Source: Candidatus Obscuribacter sp.
GTDB lineage: Bacteria > Cyanobacteriota > Vampirovibrionia > Obscuribacterales > Obscuribacteraceae
Reading direction: 5' to 3'
Assembly: GCA_016718315.1 (NCBI GenBank)
Contig: JADKDV010000005.1
Coordinates: forward strand, 620,001 to 684,000
Length of the DNA stretch: 64,000 bases
The notes under the pieces are model-generated. The model had not been told where the DNA came from. It saw only the letters and a list, made by a program, of their open reading frames with translations, and did no database searches. This document shows positions 9,116-18,021 of the stretch, piece after piece (position 1 is the stretch's first letter; each line of letters starts with the position of its first letter). The position numbers and the translations under genes are program-made.

Positions 9116-9901
9116 CTACTTCTTGGCGATGATAAACATCCTGGGGAAGGGCAAAAGCACTTTGCCGTCAGCTTGCACTGGAAACGCTGATTCTAATTTT
9201 TCGATGTAGCGCTCCATAAAACGCTCTTTGGCGGTCTCTGAGAGTGGTGCCAAAAAGGGTCTTAGACCTGTGCCTTTAAGCCATTCGGCAATAGCAGTAA
9301 CACTATCCATAATGTGAAAATATCTGGTCTCCCAGATGTCTATTTCGCTAGCGCTTTTGTTGAGGATATTGTAGTAGTCGCATGCCTCCAGTATTGGTGG
9401 AGTGTTGCGCACCGAGCTCAAATCGACACTCCAAAGTCCCTCGACAGCGACTTCGCGCATAGAGGCATGAGTTACTTCTTGATGATTGTGAGGCATCTGA
9501 ATAGCCAGTACACCACCCGGGTTTAGATAGCTCATCAGTCTCTCGAGTAGAGTGTCATGATTGCCTACCCATTGCAGGGCGGCATTAGAAAAGATCAGAT
9601 CAAATCGTCCTGTGGGCTCCCAGGTTGATAGATCTGCCATCGTAAATTTGAAGCTCGGATGATGGCTGCGTGCTTGCTCAAGCATCTCATCGGAATTATC
9701 GATGCCGAGTATGTCGGCTCCTGGCCATCTGGCTTTGATTACACTTGTAGAGTTGCCTGGTCCACAACCGAGATCCACCGCTGTACTGACATTGGCTATA
9801 GGCACGCGAGCCACTAACTCGGCTGCTGGTCTGGTCCGTTCTTCCAAAAACTTAGAATACTGCGTAGCATTCCAGTCAAACTGCGAAGAAGACTGATTCA
9901 T
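9116..9901 (-). CDS. tam: Trans-aconitate 2-methyltransferase-like SAM methyltransferase
   Basis: 261 residues, cytosolic. Class I SAM motifs: VDLGCGPGNST (motif I), LGIDNSDEMLEQA (motif II acidic residue), FDLIFSNAALQWV (motif IV) and LNPGGVLAIQMP. The opening FDWNATQYSKFLEERTRPAAELVARVP and the central MPHNHQEVTHASMREVA are characteristic of Tam, which methylates trans-aconitate and so detoxifies this spontaneous by-product of cis-aconitate. Length agrees with E. coli Tam (about 252). It lies 29 bp downstream of the glycosyltransferase on the same strand, without an obvious functional link. Confidence 0.88.
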   Translation of the reverse strand: MNQSSSQFDWNATQYSKFLEERTRPAAELVARVPIANVSTAVDLGCGPGNSTSVIKARWPGADILGIDNSDEMLEQARSHHPSFKFTMADLSTWEPTGRFDLIFSNAALQWVGNHDTLLERLMSYLNPGGVLAIQMPHNHQEVTHASMREVAVEGLWSVDLSSVRNTPPILEACDYYNILNKSASEIDIWETRYFHIMDSVTAIAEWLKGTGLRPFLAPLSETAKERFMERYIEKLESAFPVQADGKVLLPFPRMFIIAKK

Positions 9902-9930
9902 TGCTTACTTGTTTTCCTTATGCGCATTGG

Positions 9931-10884
9931 CTAAACCACTTCGTTTATCAAATACAACGGACGCTGTTTCGATTCTTCGTAGAGTTTGCCAACGTACTCA
10001 CCGATGATACCAAGACAGATTAGTTGGATGCCGCCCAGGAGCAAAACCAAGATGACGAGCGATGTCCAGCCGACTATAGCAGTCTGATAGTAAAATTTGA
10101 CTATCAAAGCATAGATGCCATACAAAAAACCTACCACGGCTGAGAGCAAGCCGCAGAGCGTCGCCAGGCGCAATGGCACAATCGAAAAACTAGTTAGCCC
10201 AATCCAGCTAAAGCTGATCATGCGGCGCAATGAATACTTTGTTACTCCGGCAAAACGGGCACTGCGGTCGTACATTACAGTACCCTGGGGAAAGCCCAGC
10301 CACGCCACCATGCCCCGCACATAGCGGTGCTTTTCACGTAATTGTTTGAGCGCATCCACTGCCTTGCGGCTCATCAGTCGGAAATCACCAACATCAACCG
10401 GGATGTCTACATGGGCTATTTCACGAATAATGCGATAGTAAAGTTTGGCAGTGAGCAGTTTAAATGTTGTTTCGCCAGTGCGTTTGCGCCGTTTGGCGTG
10501 GACGACATCAAAGCCTTCTTGCCATTTAGCGACCATCTCTGGAAATAGCTCGGGCGGGTCTTGCAAATCGCCATCGATAATGATGACGGCATCGCCCTCG
10601 GCATAGTCGATGCCAGCGGTGATAGCAAGCTGATGACCAAAGTTACGACTGAGGTCAATGACCTTCATGTTGGGCTCTCTGGTGCGCTCATCTTTGAGAA
10701 TAGACAGTGTGCGATCGCGGCTGCCATCATTGACAAAGAGTATCTCGTAGCGACAACCCATTTGTGAGAGCACTTCTTTGAGGCGTTTGACACACTCGCT
10801 TGCACCTTGCTCCTCGTTGTACATAGGTACTACAACACTGAGGAGGAAATCAGTTTTATTGGCTGGTTTGACCGGCTGGTCCAT
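9931..10884 (-). CDS. GT2 glycosyltransferase (DPM1/GtrB/ArnC-like)
   Basis: 317 residues. An N-terminal GT-A domain (SVVVPMYNEE, FVNDGSRDRTL, DGDLQDPPE with the D104-D106 metal motif) is followed by two strongly hydrophobic helices, about residues 235-265 and 275-300, as in bactoprenol-phosphate glucosyltransferases (GtrB) and polyprenol-phosphate mannosyl or aminoarabinose transferases. It probably loads a sugar onto undecaprenyl phosphate at the inner membrane. No flippase (GtrA) is adjacent. ATG 10884 has no strong Shine-Dalgarno sequence. Confidence 0.9.
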   Translation of the reverse strand: MDQPVKPANKTDFLLSVVVPMYNEEQGASECVKRLKEVLSQMGCRYEILFVNDGSRDRTLSILKDERTREPNMKVIDLSRNFGHQLAITAGIDYAEGDAVIIIDGDLQDPPELFPEMVAKWQEGFDVVHAKRRKRTGETTFKLLTAKLYYRIIREIAHVDIPVDVGDFRLMSRKAVDALKQLREKHRYVRGMVAWLGFPQGTVMYDRSARFAGVTKYSLRRMISFSWIGLTSFSIVPLRLATLCGLLSAVVGFLYGIYALIVKFYYQTAIVGWTSLVILVLLLGGIQLICLGIIGEYVGKLYEESKQRPLYLINEVV

Positions 10885-11119
10885 CAGTTCGGGAAGCTCT
10901 TAAAGGCGACGATTATTTAAACGGCTCTAAATATACACTGCACAGGGGGCAGGTGCTCATGAGAGACGCTTCAGGCTTTAGTCAATGCAACCCCGGCGCC
11001 TGTCAAGTGCTGGCGGCACTGGCAAGCAAAAGGAAGGTGGGGTTGGTCGGGAATTTGGGTATGTAGTACTGGTTGTTAGGGTGGCGCTAGGGCGACACTA
11101 GATTTTTGAGGTAAGTATC

Positions 11120-11581
11120 ATGGCACGTGACTCAGGCGACGGCGCACATATCCAAAAAGCTGTATTGCAAGGCGATGATCATGACCCCTTGGCTTCGGTT
11201 CGCCAGGCTAGCTACGGTCCGCGTGAGCAGTGCAATGACCTGGCATCTATGATTCAAGGCATTCAAAGCAGCAATCTAATTGGACGGCTTGACCAGGTTA
11301 CTAACGGCACTTTTAAGACTCAGGGTATTGATCGCAGTCAGCTAGACAATATGGTCAAAACAGGCTTGATGGGTGGGTCACCTCTTGGTGCCAATGACAG
11401 GCAGTTCCTTACTTATATGCGAGATAATTTTGACGCAGCCGCGGGCTCTCAGGGTAATCCAGGTAAGATGACCCGCAGTGAGATGGCTAACTTCCTGGGT
11501 CGCAAAGCGCAGGAGGTCTGTGCTACGGACAATGGACAAGGTCAAAATCCACCCAATCAAGGTCGTAAACTCAAGCGCTAG
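11120..11581 (+). CDS. Hypothetical protein with a degenerate EF-hand-like segment
   Basis: 153 residues, no signal peptide. The segment LTYMRDNFDAAAGSQGNPGKMTRSEM.. (residues about 92-122) looks like a helix-loop-helix with a lengthened, degenerate calcium loop, but I would not predict binding. Preceded by GAGGTAAGTATC. No known family recognised. It is convergent with the calpain-like gene and followed by a bidirectional terminator-like hairpin. Confidence 0.65.
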   Translation: MARDSGDGAHIQKAVLQGDDHDPLASVRQASYGPREQCNDLASMIQGIQSSNLIGRLDQVTNGTFKTQGIDRSQLDNMVKTGLMGGSPLGANDRQFLTYMRDNFDAAAGSQGNPGKMTRSEMANFLGRKAQEVCATDNGQGQNPPNQGRKLKR

Positions 11582-11616
11582 TCCGACTGATTGGTTTAAC
11601 GCTTCTGAATGTTTCT

Positions 11617-11650
11617 AAATAGACCGGCATTTACTTGCTGGTCTATTTTT
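11617..11650. terminator. Bidirectional rho-independent terminator
   Basis: AAATAGACCGGCA pairs with TGCTGGTCTATTT around a short loop, followed by TTTT on the plus strand and preceded by A residues that become a U-tract on the minus strand. It lies between the convergent genes ending at 11581 and 11643. The stop codon of the minus-strand gene falls inside the stem. Confidence 0.75.
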
Positions 11651-12695
11651 GTTGCTCCACGCGCAGATGCGAAAAGAGTACATTAAAGTCATGAAGCGAA
11701 AGCTCAAAGATGCCGTCATCGACGCCATCGATTGGTTTGCCTGTGGTCAAAAGTTTGAAATCGCCGTTGCCATAAGGGTCTCGTAATTTTATGCAACGTA
11801 TTTGGGGATTGTAGCCAATAACAGCGTAAGCATGCCCGGAGCGCATACCAAAGGCAGAGCAATTGGTGCGCTGCTCCGAGGTGGCTATTACAATTGCTTG
11901 CCTTTTATGGGCCTCTTGCAAGACCTTGTCTTGCTCGTCGAGATACTCCTGGCGCACTTTGTCGCGGTTAAACCAACTTTTGATTTGCCTGGCTGTGACG
12001 TAGCCGTTGCCCAGACCAAAGTCACCACAGTCGTAGGCAAAAGTAGAATAATCTCTGGTGTCATGATCTGTAAGTGCTTTGATGGTACCATCATCGGTGC
12101 CACCAAAAGTGGCGCCGTAGCCAGGCACCCTCGTTTGCGGACTAAAGCGTCCTTCCATTATGAGGTGTTTTATAGTGCGCAAAAACACAAAATATGGTGG
12201 TTGTGTCTCGTTGCGATATTGTCCGTATGCTTTTTCTAGTACTGGCAGCCAGTCTCCGCCATTCTGATTGAGATTATTGACGGCCTTGGCATACATTTTG
12301 CGTTCGAGTGGTGATAGTGGTGATACTTTTATCGGTGCATTAACCCCAGCAAAAGTGACGCTGTAAGGCGGACTCTGGCGAGTGTCAATCATGTTGCGCA
12401 CTGCTGCCTGTCCTCTTGGGGTGGATACAAAGGACGCTACTGAGGATAAAAAACGGCAGTCGTATACTTCACCTTGCTTGACAAACTGAGGTGCCACGCA
12501 GTCGTCACTAGCAAAGAGTGTGGGTGCTGTTGCACTGTTGTCTTTTACTTCTGCCTTTGACCAATCAATGATCTTGAGTCCGTGCTCCAGGATATTGTCG
12601 CCAGTGTGCTCGACATCGTGCAGGATGTGGCTGGTAAAAATAAGTGGTGTCGCAATAGCCAGTCCAATAAACGTGCGCTTTACCGACTTGCGCAT
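11643..12695 (-). CDS. Calpain-like (peptidase C2) cysteine protease, exported or membrane-anchored
   Basis: 350 residues. N-terminal hydrophobic segment (FIGLAIATPLIFTSHIL). The catalytic cysteine block QGEVYDCRFLSSVASF puts C80 where calpains have QG..GDCWFL. The histidine is H288 in SGHAYAVIGYN. The third residue is D306 in KLRDPYGNG where calpains have Asn in RNPWG. Two of three catalytic residues are therefore standard and the third is Asn to Asp. The ATG follows directly on the stop of the small membrane protein gene (12696-13010), so the two are translationally coupled. Substrate unknown; the active site probably lies outside the cytoplasm. Confidence 0.75.
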   Translation of the reverse strand: MRKSVKRTFIGLAIATPLIFTSHILHDVEHTGDNILEHGLKIIDWSKAEVKDNSATAPTLFASDDCVAPQFVKQGEVYDCRFLSSVASFVSTPRGQAAVRNMIDTRQSPPYSVTFAGVNAPIKVSPLSPLERKMYAKAVNNLNQNGGDWLPVLEKAYGQYRNETQPPYFVFLRTIKHLIMEGRFSPQTRVPGYGATFGGTDDGTIKALTDHDTRDYSTFAYDCGDFGLGNGYVTARQIKSWFNRDKVRQEYLDEQDKVLQEAHKRQAIVIATSEQRTNCSAFGMRSGHAYAVIGYNPQIRCIKLRDPYGNGDFKLLTTGKPIDGVDDGIFELSLHDFNVLFSHLRVEQQK

Positions 12696-13010
12696 TTAGT
12701 CAGGGCGACCTTTGAGCTTGACTATAGTCATACGTGCTTTTAAAACTGCATGGTCAGTCTCGTCCAGGTGCGTTATACGTTCGCCAGCTTCGCTCATTAT
12801 TGCTTCGACATTTTTGACTTCACGCTCAATTTGCCTGGCTAGATGCCGTCTATAACTTTTGAGAAACAGTGCTACAGGCAAAAGCAATAAACCAGCAAGA
12901 GATAGCAAAGTGAGCTGTGCAATAGTCAAAGGCAATAGCAATGACAGCGCCAGGGACTGCTTAAACAAGCCCGGCCCTTTAACTCGTGTGCGTCGTCTAT
13001 TTGTTGACAC
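12696..13010 (-). CDS. Small membrane protein coupled to calpain-like gene
   Basis: 104 residues from a GTG start. A basic N terminus is followed by a long hydrophobic region (residues about 20-52, likely one or two helices), then a charged helical C-terminal region with coiled-coil character (IEREVKNVEAIMSEAGERI). The stop codon abuts the ATG of the calpain-like gene with no gap, suggesting coupled synthesis and a possible anchoring or inhibitory partner. No family recognised. Confidence 0.6.
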   Translation of the reverse strand: MSTNRRRTRVKGPGLFKQSLALSLLLPLTIAQLTLLSLAGLLLLPVALFLKSYRRHLARQIEREVKNVEAIMSEAGERITHLDETDHAVLKARMTIVKLKGRPD

Positions 13011-13082
13011 TCAGTGCTGCTCCGCAAATTGCATCGTCAGATTCACTTATGTCATACCCAAAAACCAGCCAATTACACAGTC

Positions 13083-14246
13083 TTAGCGAGCCGCTGCGGC
13101 AACGATATCTTCTTGCGACATTTCATACACTGGTGCTGCTGTTTCAAATTGCAGCACGCCTAAATCCGCATAGCGACCCCGGATGCGATCTGATAGCAGA
13201 CCCAGCCTTTTTAGATTAGGGATTATCAGTCTAAACATCGAGTTGCGGAACATCCGCATCAGCTCAGTTTGGCACACAAACTTGTCCCATTCTTTGCGAC
13301 TGAGATAGTTACCCCAGTATTCGTCGTACATCTCGTGGGCTAAAAAGCGACGTTGCAATAGCAGTGATATTTCGTAGGCGAGTTCTTCTCGCTCTCTCAG
13401 CTCGCGCTCACTAAGCTCAGTCTGGTAAAAACGAGACAGCGCCAGGACTCCGTAGTTAACGTGGCGGGCTTCGTCGGCAATGATCCAACCCAGGATGCTT
13501 TTTAAAAGGGGCTCATTGACTATGTTTTTGATCAAAGTAAAAGCACCGAGACCAAAGCCTTCGATCATGATTTGCATGCCGAGAAATTTTACATCCCATC
13601 TCGGATCTTCCATCAAAAACTCAGTCAGGACGTAGAGATTTTCGTTTATTTCATAGCGACGACCAAGCTTTTGATCCAGGTAGCGGTGAAATACTTCAAT
13701 GTGTCTGGCTTCGTCTACGACTTGAGTAGCTCCAAAGAGCTTGCCATCGGTCCAGGGCACAGACTGTATGACCTGAGCTGCACCATACATTGCACCTTGC
13801 TCGCCATGCAAGATCTGACTCAGCATCCAACTGAGCATCGCCTGTCTGTGCTTGGCTTTTTCTTTGTCGGTAAACTTGTGCCATTGCGGCAATGCAGTAC
13901 CAGGACAAAAGGTATCAGGCACAATGGGATTGGCTGTATCGAGCGGATCAAATTCGATACTCCAGTCGATATCAGTGTTTGTATTCCACTGATTATTTTT
14001 AGCTGCTTCATAGAGCTTAGCCATGGCTGGATGATCGCGCAGATAGAGCCAGTCGTAATGCACTGGATGACGGCTCTGCATGACAGAGTGCGGCGCGCCT
14101 TTAGATACTTGCAGGATAAGACCGCGATAGGCTGGTCCCAAAAATGACTTGAGCATGCCCATTTTGCCTTGCATCACTGTTTCAGAAATCATCGGCAGAT
14201 TGCGTTCGAGTGAGATCAATAGTTGGGACAGTGAATTGGCGGGCAT
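13083..14246 (-). CDS. Ferritin-like diiron oxygenase (AurF/desaturase-like)
   Basis: 387 residues, cytosolic. Four-helix diiron signature: E149 (HGEQGA), E179 and H182 (DEARHIEVF), E229 (MIEGFGLG), E259 and H262 (DEARHVNYG). This ligand set occurs in acyl-ACP desaturases, AurF-type N-oxygenases and ribonucleotide reductase R2. Length suits an oxygenase rather than a storage ferritin. GAGG lies 10 bp before ATG 14246. It is 141 bp downstream of the Rieske oxygenase on the same strand, and a second member of the fold is at 20382. Substrate not predictable; a lipid or aromatic compound is a reasonable guess. Confidence 0.85.
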   Translation of the reverse strand: MPANSLSQLLISLERNLPMISETVMQGKMGMLKSFLGPAYRGLILQVSKGAPHSVMQSRHPVHYDWLYLRDHPAMAKLYEAAKNNQWNTNTDIDWSIEFDPLDTANPIVPDTFCPGTALPQWHKFTDKEKAKHRQAMLSWMLSQILHGEQGAMYGAAQVIQSVPWTDGKLFGATQVVDEARHIEVFHRYLDQKLGRRYEINENLYVLTEFLMEDPRWDVKFLGMQIMIEGFGLGAFTLIKNIVNEPLLKSILGWIIADEARHVNYGVLALSRFYQTELSERELREREELAYEISLLLQRRFLAHEMYDEYWGNYLSRKEWDKFVCQTELMRMFRNSMFRLIIPNLKRLGLLSDRIRGRYADLGVLQFETAAPVYEMSQEDIVAAAAR

Positions 14247-14387
14247 TTAAGGGGTTCCTCGGTGTTATTCGACATTATATACAGTTTGGTAAGTATCAGT
14301 ACTCTCAAGCGGTCATAAACAGCCGCTTGCTGCCAGTTCAGGCGTCTTACCGTGTTAAAGGACTTAATATAGACAGAACTGTAGAGC

Positions 14388-15500
14388 TTAAGTTCCAAGT
14401 TTGCTGCGCAAAATGTCATGAAATTGTTTGACGCCAGCTTCCCACTGGGGGGCATATCGTCCGCTTTTGTAAAGTCTAGACTGGATGCCCTGTTGCACGC
14501 TTTGTACGACTGCTTCGTCTTCCATTTCGGTCTGTACGATATCGGCTGGTGAGTAGCCTTCCATCAGCTCTGGACGCCAGACATAGGTGAGGAAGCGTAC
14601 TTTGGTTTTGTTATGGCCCTGAGGCATGACTATATTGACTGAGAGTCCCCAGGTATAAAAATTGAGCATCAAGTTTGGAAAGAGCCAGTAGTAATAGGCA
14701 CTTATTTGTTTACCATAATCTGGAGAGTGCTCTGGCAGCTCAAAGCTTTTACTGCCCGGTGCCGACGCCCCGATTTGCAAATTGCCGTAGGGTAAAAGCT
14801 CGGTCTGGTAGCCCTTTAAGTCCAGCACCGAGGTCAGTGACGGATGCACAAACGGTATATGTAGGCCTTCCAGGTAGTTGTCCACATAGAGCGCCCAGTG
14901 GGCGTCTATATCAAAGTCGCGGGAAAGATCCGGGCGAAAAACAAACTCTGCAAATGGCATAAAAGCCAGACGCTTTTGTACATCGCCTATCCACTGGTCA
15001 AAGCTACAGGCTGGACTTAGAGAGACAAAGCTAAACGGACCCCAGCTATGGTGGCTGACTTTGGGCAAATGGTCTTTGTCCCGGGGGAAGTCCTGGATGT
15101 TTTCAAAGCCAGGTGCGGACTGAAATTGCCCATCAAGATTGAAGCGGCGACCATGATAACGGCAGCGCAGAGAGCGGCTCTGACAGCCTTGCTCCACCAG
15201 GATAGCGCCGCGGTGCGTGCAGACATTGGAGAGACAGGAGAGTGTTTTGCCCTCTCTCACCAGCAGTAGTGGCTCATTGAGAGCGCCTTCCAATAAAGTA
15301 AATGGAGCTGCGTGCTGATCCAGCGGGAGTTGGTGGTGACTGGCTAGTATTTGCCAGCTAGTGGCAAATATTTGGTCAAGTGATTTGAGGTAGAGTTCTT
15401 CGCTGCGATAAAAGGTCGCTGGCATAGTGTCAGCAGATATTAAACCAGTGACTTTTGAGTCAGGTTCAGTTAGCGCCGTTTTCTTTTCTGACTTCTTCAA
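14388..15500 (-). CDS. Rieske non-haem iron oxygenase, alpha subunit
   Basis: 370 residues from TTG 15500; an ATG at 15425 would give 345. Rieske [2Fe-2S] ligands C94-T-H96 and C113-x2-H116 (RCRYHGRRF). Catalytic iron ligands H214 and H219 (NYLEGLHIPFVHP) and D328 in EMEDEAVVQSVQQGI, the pattern of the CntA/YeaW and choline-monooxygenase-like branch. Reductase and beta subunit genes are not adjacent. The 5' end overlaps the upstream secreted-protein gene by 35 bp if TTG is used. It is likely co-transcribed with the diiron protein downstream, hinting at a short oxidative pathway. Confidence 0.9.
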   Translation of the reverse strand: MKKSEKKTALTEPDSKVTGLISADTMPATFYRSEELYLKSLDQIFATSWQILASHHQLPLDQHAAPFTLLEGALNEPLLLVREGKTLSCLSNVCTHRGAILVEQGCQSRSLRCRYHGRRFNLDGQFQSAPGFENIQDFPRDKDHLPKVSHHSWGPFSFVSLSPACSFDQWIGDVQKRLAFMPFAEFVFRPDLSRDFDIDAHWALYVDNYLEGLHIPFVHPSLTSVLDLKGYQTELLPYGNLQIGASAPGSKSFELPEHSPDYGKQISAYYYWLFPNLMLNFYTWGLSVNIVMPQGHNKTKVRFLTYVWRPELMEGYSPADIVQTEMEDEAVVQSVQQGIQSRLYKSGRYAPQWEAGVKQFHDILRSKLGT

Positions 15501-16068
15501 GCTGGTTCTTTTTCTTTTGGATGGCTGGCTTTTGTTGACCGAGGTTGCTAATTACTTCTTTTTCGTAGTCTAGCTGTTGTTGCTCGATTATTTGCTCGTT
15601 AGCCTGTTTTTCTTGTCTGAGTTCGCGCGCCTCTTGTTTCTTCATCTGTTTGAGCAGCGCCTTAGGGTCCTGGGCGCCATCCTTACCGGGCTTCCAGTTT
15701 GGTCCAAGGGCATCGGCGCCAGCGTTTTGGCTTGTGCCAGCGCCAAGGGCAGTGTTGATCTGATTGGCGTTTTGGCTGAGAGCGTTGAGTACTTGTTTGA
15801 GCTGCTCGGCATTGAGTTTGCCGGAGTTGCCCTCGCGTTTTGATTTAACATCGCTTTCGACATTAAAGACCAGTGTGCGCAGGTTATTTGCTTGTTGCTC
15901 AGTCAGTTTGCCGTTTTTTAGACCGAGCGCAATGCGTTTGTATTGCCTTTGCACTCTAATGTCTACGCCTTTTTCGGGGTCTGGCTTTTGTGCTAACGCC
16001 TGACTGGACATCTGACCCAGTATCACTGTAGCGATTATGAGTACGTTGCTCGTCGACTTGAGCCTCAT
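15466..16068 (-). CDS. Exported helical protein, Gln/Lys-rich coiled coil
   Basis: 200 residues from ATG 16068 (GAGAGGA six bases upstream), opening with a signal peptide that ends near SSQALAQ. The mature protein has KNGKLTEQQANNLRTLV, a motif common in small periplasmic helical proteins. The C-terminal third is strongly charged and glutamine-rich (KKQEARELRQEKQANEQIIEQQ) and predicted coiled coil. Family unknown. The 3' end overlaps the Rieske gene start, so the two are probably co-transcribed. Confidence 0.7.
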   Translation of the reverse strand: MRLKSTSNVLIIATVILGQMSSQALAQKPDPEKGVDIRVQRQYKRIALGLKNGKLTEQQANNLRTLVFNVESDVKSKREGNSGKLNAEQLKQVLNALSQNANQINTALGAGTSQNAGADALGPNWKPGKDGAQDPKALLKQMKKQEARELRQEKQANEQIIEQQQLDYEKEVISNLGQQKPAIQKKKNQLEEVRKENGAN

Positions 16069-16178
16069 ATAAATCCTCTCTAGTAGCGCAGTATTTGCAT
16101 TGACTCTGGCACTCTGACCGATAGCCACGGCATTTGCTCTCTGGCTAACACCTATCAGATACCCGTGCTCAATCCGTC

Positions 16179-17024
16179 CTAATCGCTCTCCGGTAGATTC
16201 AAACCCGGCAGTGTGATTTGTTGGTACTGCTCGCCCTTTGGGGCGGCTTTGGATTTTGACCTGGTCCTGGGTTTGGCTTCTTTAGCCGCTTCGACATCAT
16301 CATTTACACAAGGCTCAATCAAGTCTTGCCCCTGGGCCGCAGGCTTATTGACCCTGGCGGAGACAGGATGCATCTGGATGATATTGTCAGGACAGGCATG
16401 CAGTACTTGCATCAGCTCTTGCGGATCCTGGATGGTAGCATTTAGCCAGACTGACTCTGCGCCTTTTGACAGGATTACCGGCATACGTTCGTGCACAGGA
16501 CTGATTGCTTGGTTGGCTGAGGTGGTGATTATGGTGCACGTCTCAAGCAAGGTGCCATCAGGTCTTTTCCACTTGTCGTAAAGACCAGCAAAGCCAAAGA
16601 GTACTGGTGAGTGCTCTGCCACATTCTGTCCGTTATCGAGTAAACCTTGACGGCTTAAATGGATCCACATTGGCGTCTTGGTTTTGGAGTCAGCCTTGCT
16701 TTGCCATTCAAAAAAACCATCAGCCGGGATGATGCAGCGACGCCTGGACAACGCTGTTTTAAAAAATGGCTTCTCTGGCAGCGTCTCAGCTCTGGCATTG
16801 ATCATTGGTCTGGCTTGAGCGAGATCTTTGACCCAAAAAGGGATCAAGCCCCATTTGTATGCAGTCAAAACTCGCTTACCATCCTGGCTCAAGATCACGA
16901 CAATGTCTTGAGTCGGAGCGATATTAAAGCGCGGCGTTAAACGTGTCTCCATAAAGACATCGTCGACGTTAAAGCGCTCCAGTATTTCTGATTCGCCTGC
17001 TGATAAAGTGTATCTACCGCACAT
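16179..17024 (-). CDS. SRAP/HMCES (YedK) abasic-site-processing protein
   Basis: 281 residues beginning MCGRYTLS. C2 is the catalytic residue that forms a thiazolidine crosslink with abasic sites in single-stranded DNA. Other family residues: N76-A-R-A-E80 (INARAETL), the E106 block (IIPADGFFEW) and the HERMPVIL histidine. The C-terminal 60 residues beyond the fold are basic and Ala/Lys-rich. It overlaps the upstream TPR gene by 11 bp, so the two are translationally linked. Role: protection of abasic sites during replication or SOS response. Confidence 0.95.
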   Translation of the reverse strand: MCGRYTLSAGESEILERFNVDDVFMETRLTPRFNIAPTQDIVVILSQDGKRVLTAYKWGLIPFWVKDLAQARPMINARAETLPEKPFFKTALSRRRCIIPADGFFEWQSKADSKTKTPMWIHLSRQGLLDNGQNVAEHSPVLFGFAGLYDKWKRPDGTLLETCTIITTSANQAISPVHERMPVILSKGAESVWLNATIQDPQELMQVLHACPDNIIQMHPVSARVNKPAAQGQDLIEPCVNDDVEAAKEAKPRTRSKSKAAPKGEQYQQITLPGLNLPESD

Positions 17025-17790
17025 AGTGCCAACTCAAAAGCGTTTTATTTAGCTTTGATTGCTGATGCTTTGGCTTTGATTTCTTCAGCCTCAGTATCTC
17101 TGCCTCTGCGCTTGAGAAACTCTGCATAAGAGGCATAAACCCCTTTGCTTCAGTTTGATTTTTTGATTTGGCTTTGTTGTGGATTTCAACGGCGGTGAGA
17201 AACTCTTGCTCAGCTTCACCGATGTTGTTGAGTTGCTCAAATATACGAGCTTGCAACAGGTGAATTTCGGCAGGATAAGTCTCAGTTTGCCCACTGACGC
17301 GACCAGATAGCTCAAGCCAGGCTGCGGCATGTTTTTTCGCTTCTTCAAATTGTTTGCTCCAGCAAAGAGCATTGACCAAAAGGAAGTAGTCATGCAATGC
17401 CGATGATTCGGCGATTTCGCTGCCACTACCCAATCTGGTTGTCACCGCCAGTGATGCCAGGTTGGCAGCTTCTTCGTATTCTTTTAGTCTGTAAAGGAAG
17501 GATGCCAGGCAATAGTAGCTATTGGCCAGGTTGAGACCATGAGTCTTTTCTTTGCCTTTGACGAGGCGATTGGTAAGATCAAGCAGACGTGCAAATTTTT
17601 TGCGGTCGCTTTCTTCATCACCGTAAAATAGCTCTGCTGCGCCTTCGGCAGCGACGGCGAGGTCGGCGCGAGTATGCGTGGCGATAAGCTCGGTAGGAGG
17701 AGTGGCGCTGAGCAAGTCGAGGAAGTCCTCGGGCATCATGTCAGCAATATTCTCTTTTTCTTCTTCTTCTTCTTCGATTTCGTCTATCAT
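17014..17790 (-). CDS. TPR-like cytosolic protein with acidic N terminus
   Basis: 258 residues from ATG 17790 (AGGAAAC upstream); an in-frame GTG at 17814 is less likely because it would put that Shine-Dalgarno sequence inside the gene. N terminus is a run of Glu (EIEEEEEEKENIAD). Residues about 70-220 form helical pairs of TPR type (ANSYYCLASFLYRLKEYEEA, IHLLQARIFEQLNNIGEAEQ). It overlaps the SRAP gene by 11 bp. A scaffold role is likely, but its partner is unknown. Confidence 0.7.
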   Translation of the reverse strand: MIDEIEEEEEEKENIADMMPEDFLDLLSATPPTELIATHTRADLAVAAEGAAELFYGDEESDRKKFARLLDLTNRLVKGKEKTHGLNLANSYYCLASFLYRLKEYEEAANLASLAVTTRLGSGSEIAESSALHDYFLLVNALCWSKQFEEAKKHAAAWLELSGRVSGQTETYPAEIHLLQARIFEQLNNIGEAEQEFLTAVEIHNKAKSKNQTEAKGFMPLMQSFSSAEAEILRLKKSKPKHQQSKLNKTLLSWHYVR

Positions 17791-18021
17791 TTTTTTGTGT
17801 TTCCTACGCAGCACTTGTTATATATACCAGACCAGAGTTGATAAGGTCTCGCGCTAAAGGCTGCATTTGATTAGATTTAGCGGCGGGTTGTTTAAATGTC
17901 CGCTCCTTGCGAGATCCTGGCAGATCAGGGTTTTCCCCATGGATTACAGAAGTAACTGCCATTAACATCTTGGCAGCCTCGATTTTTGCTACATTACCAA
18001 TTAGATATTGACGGAGCGCAT

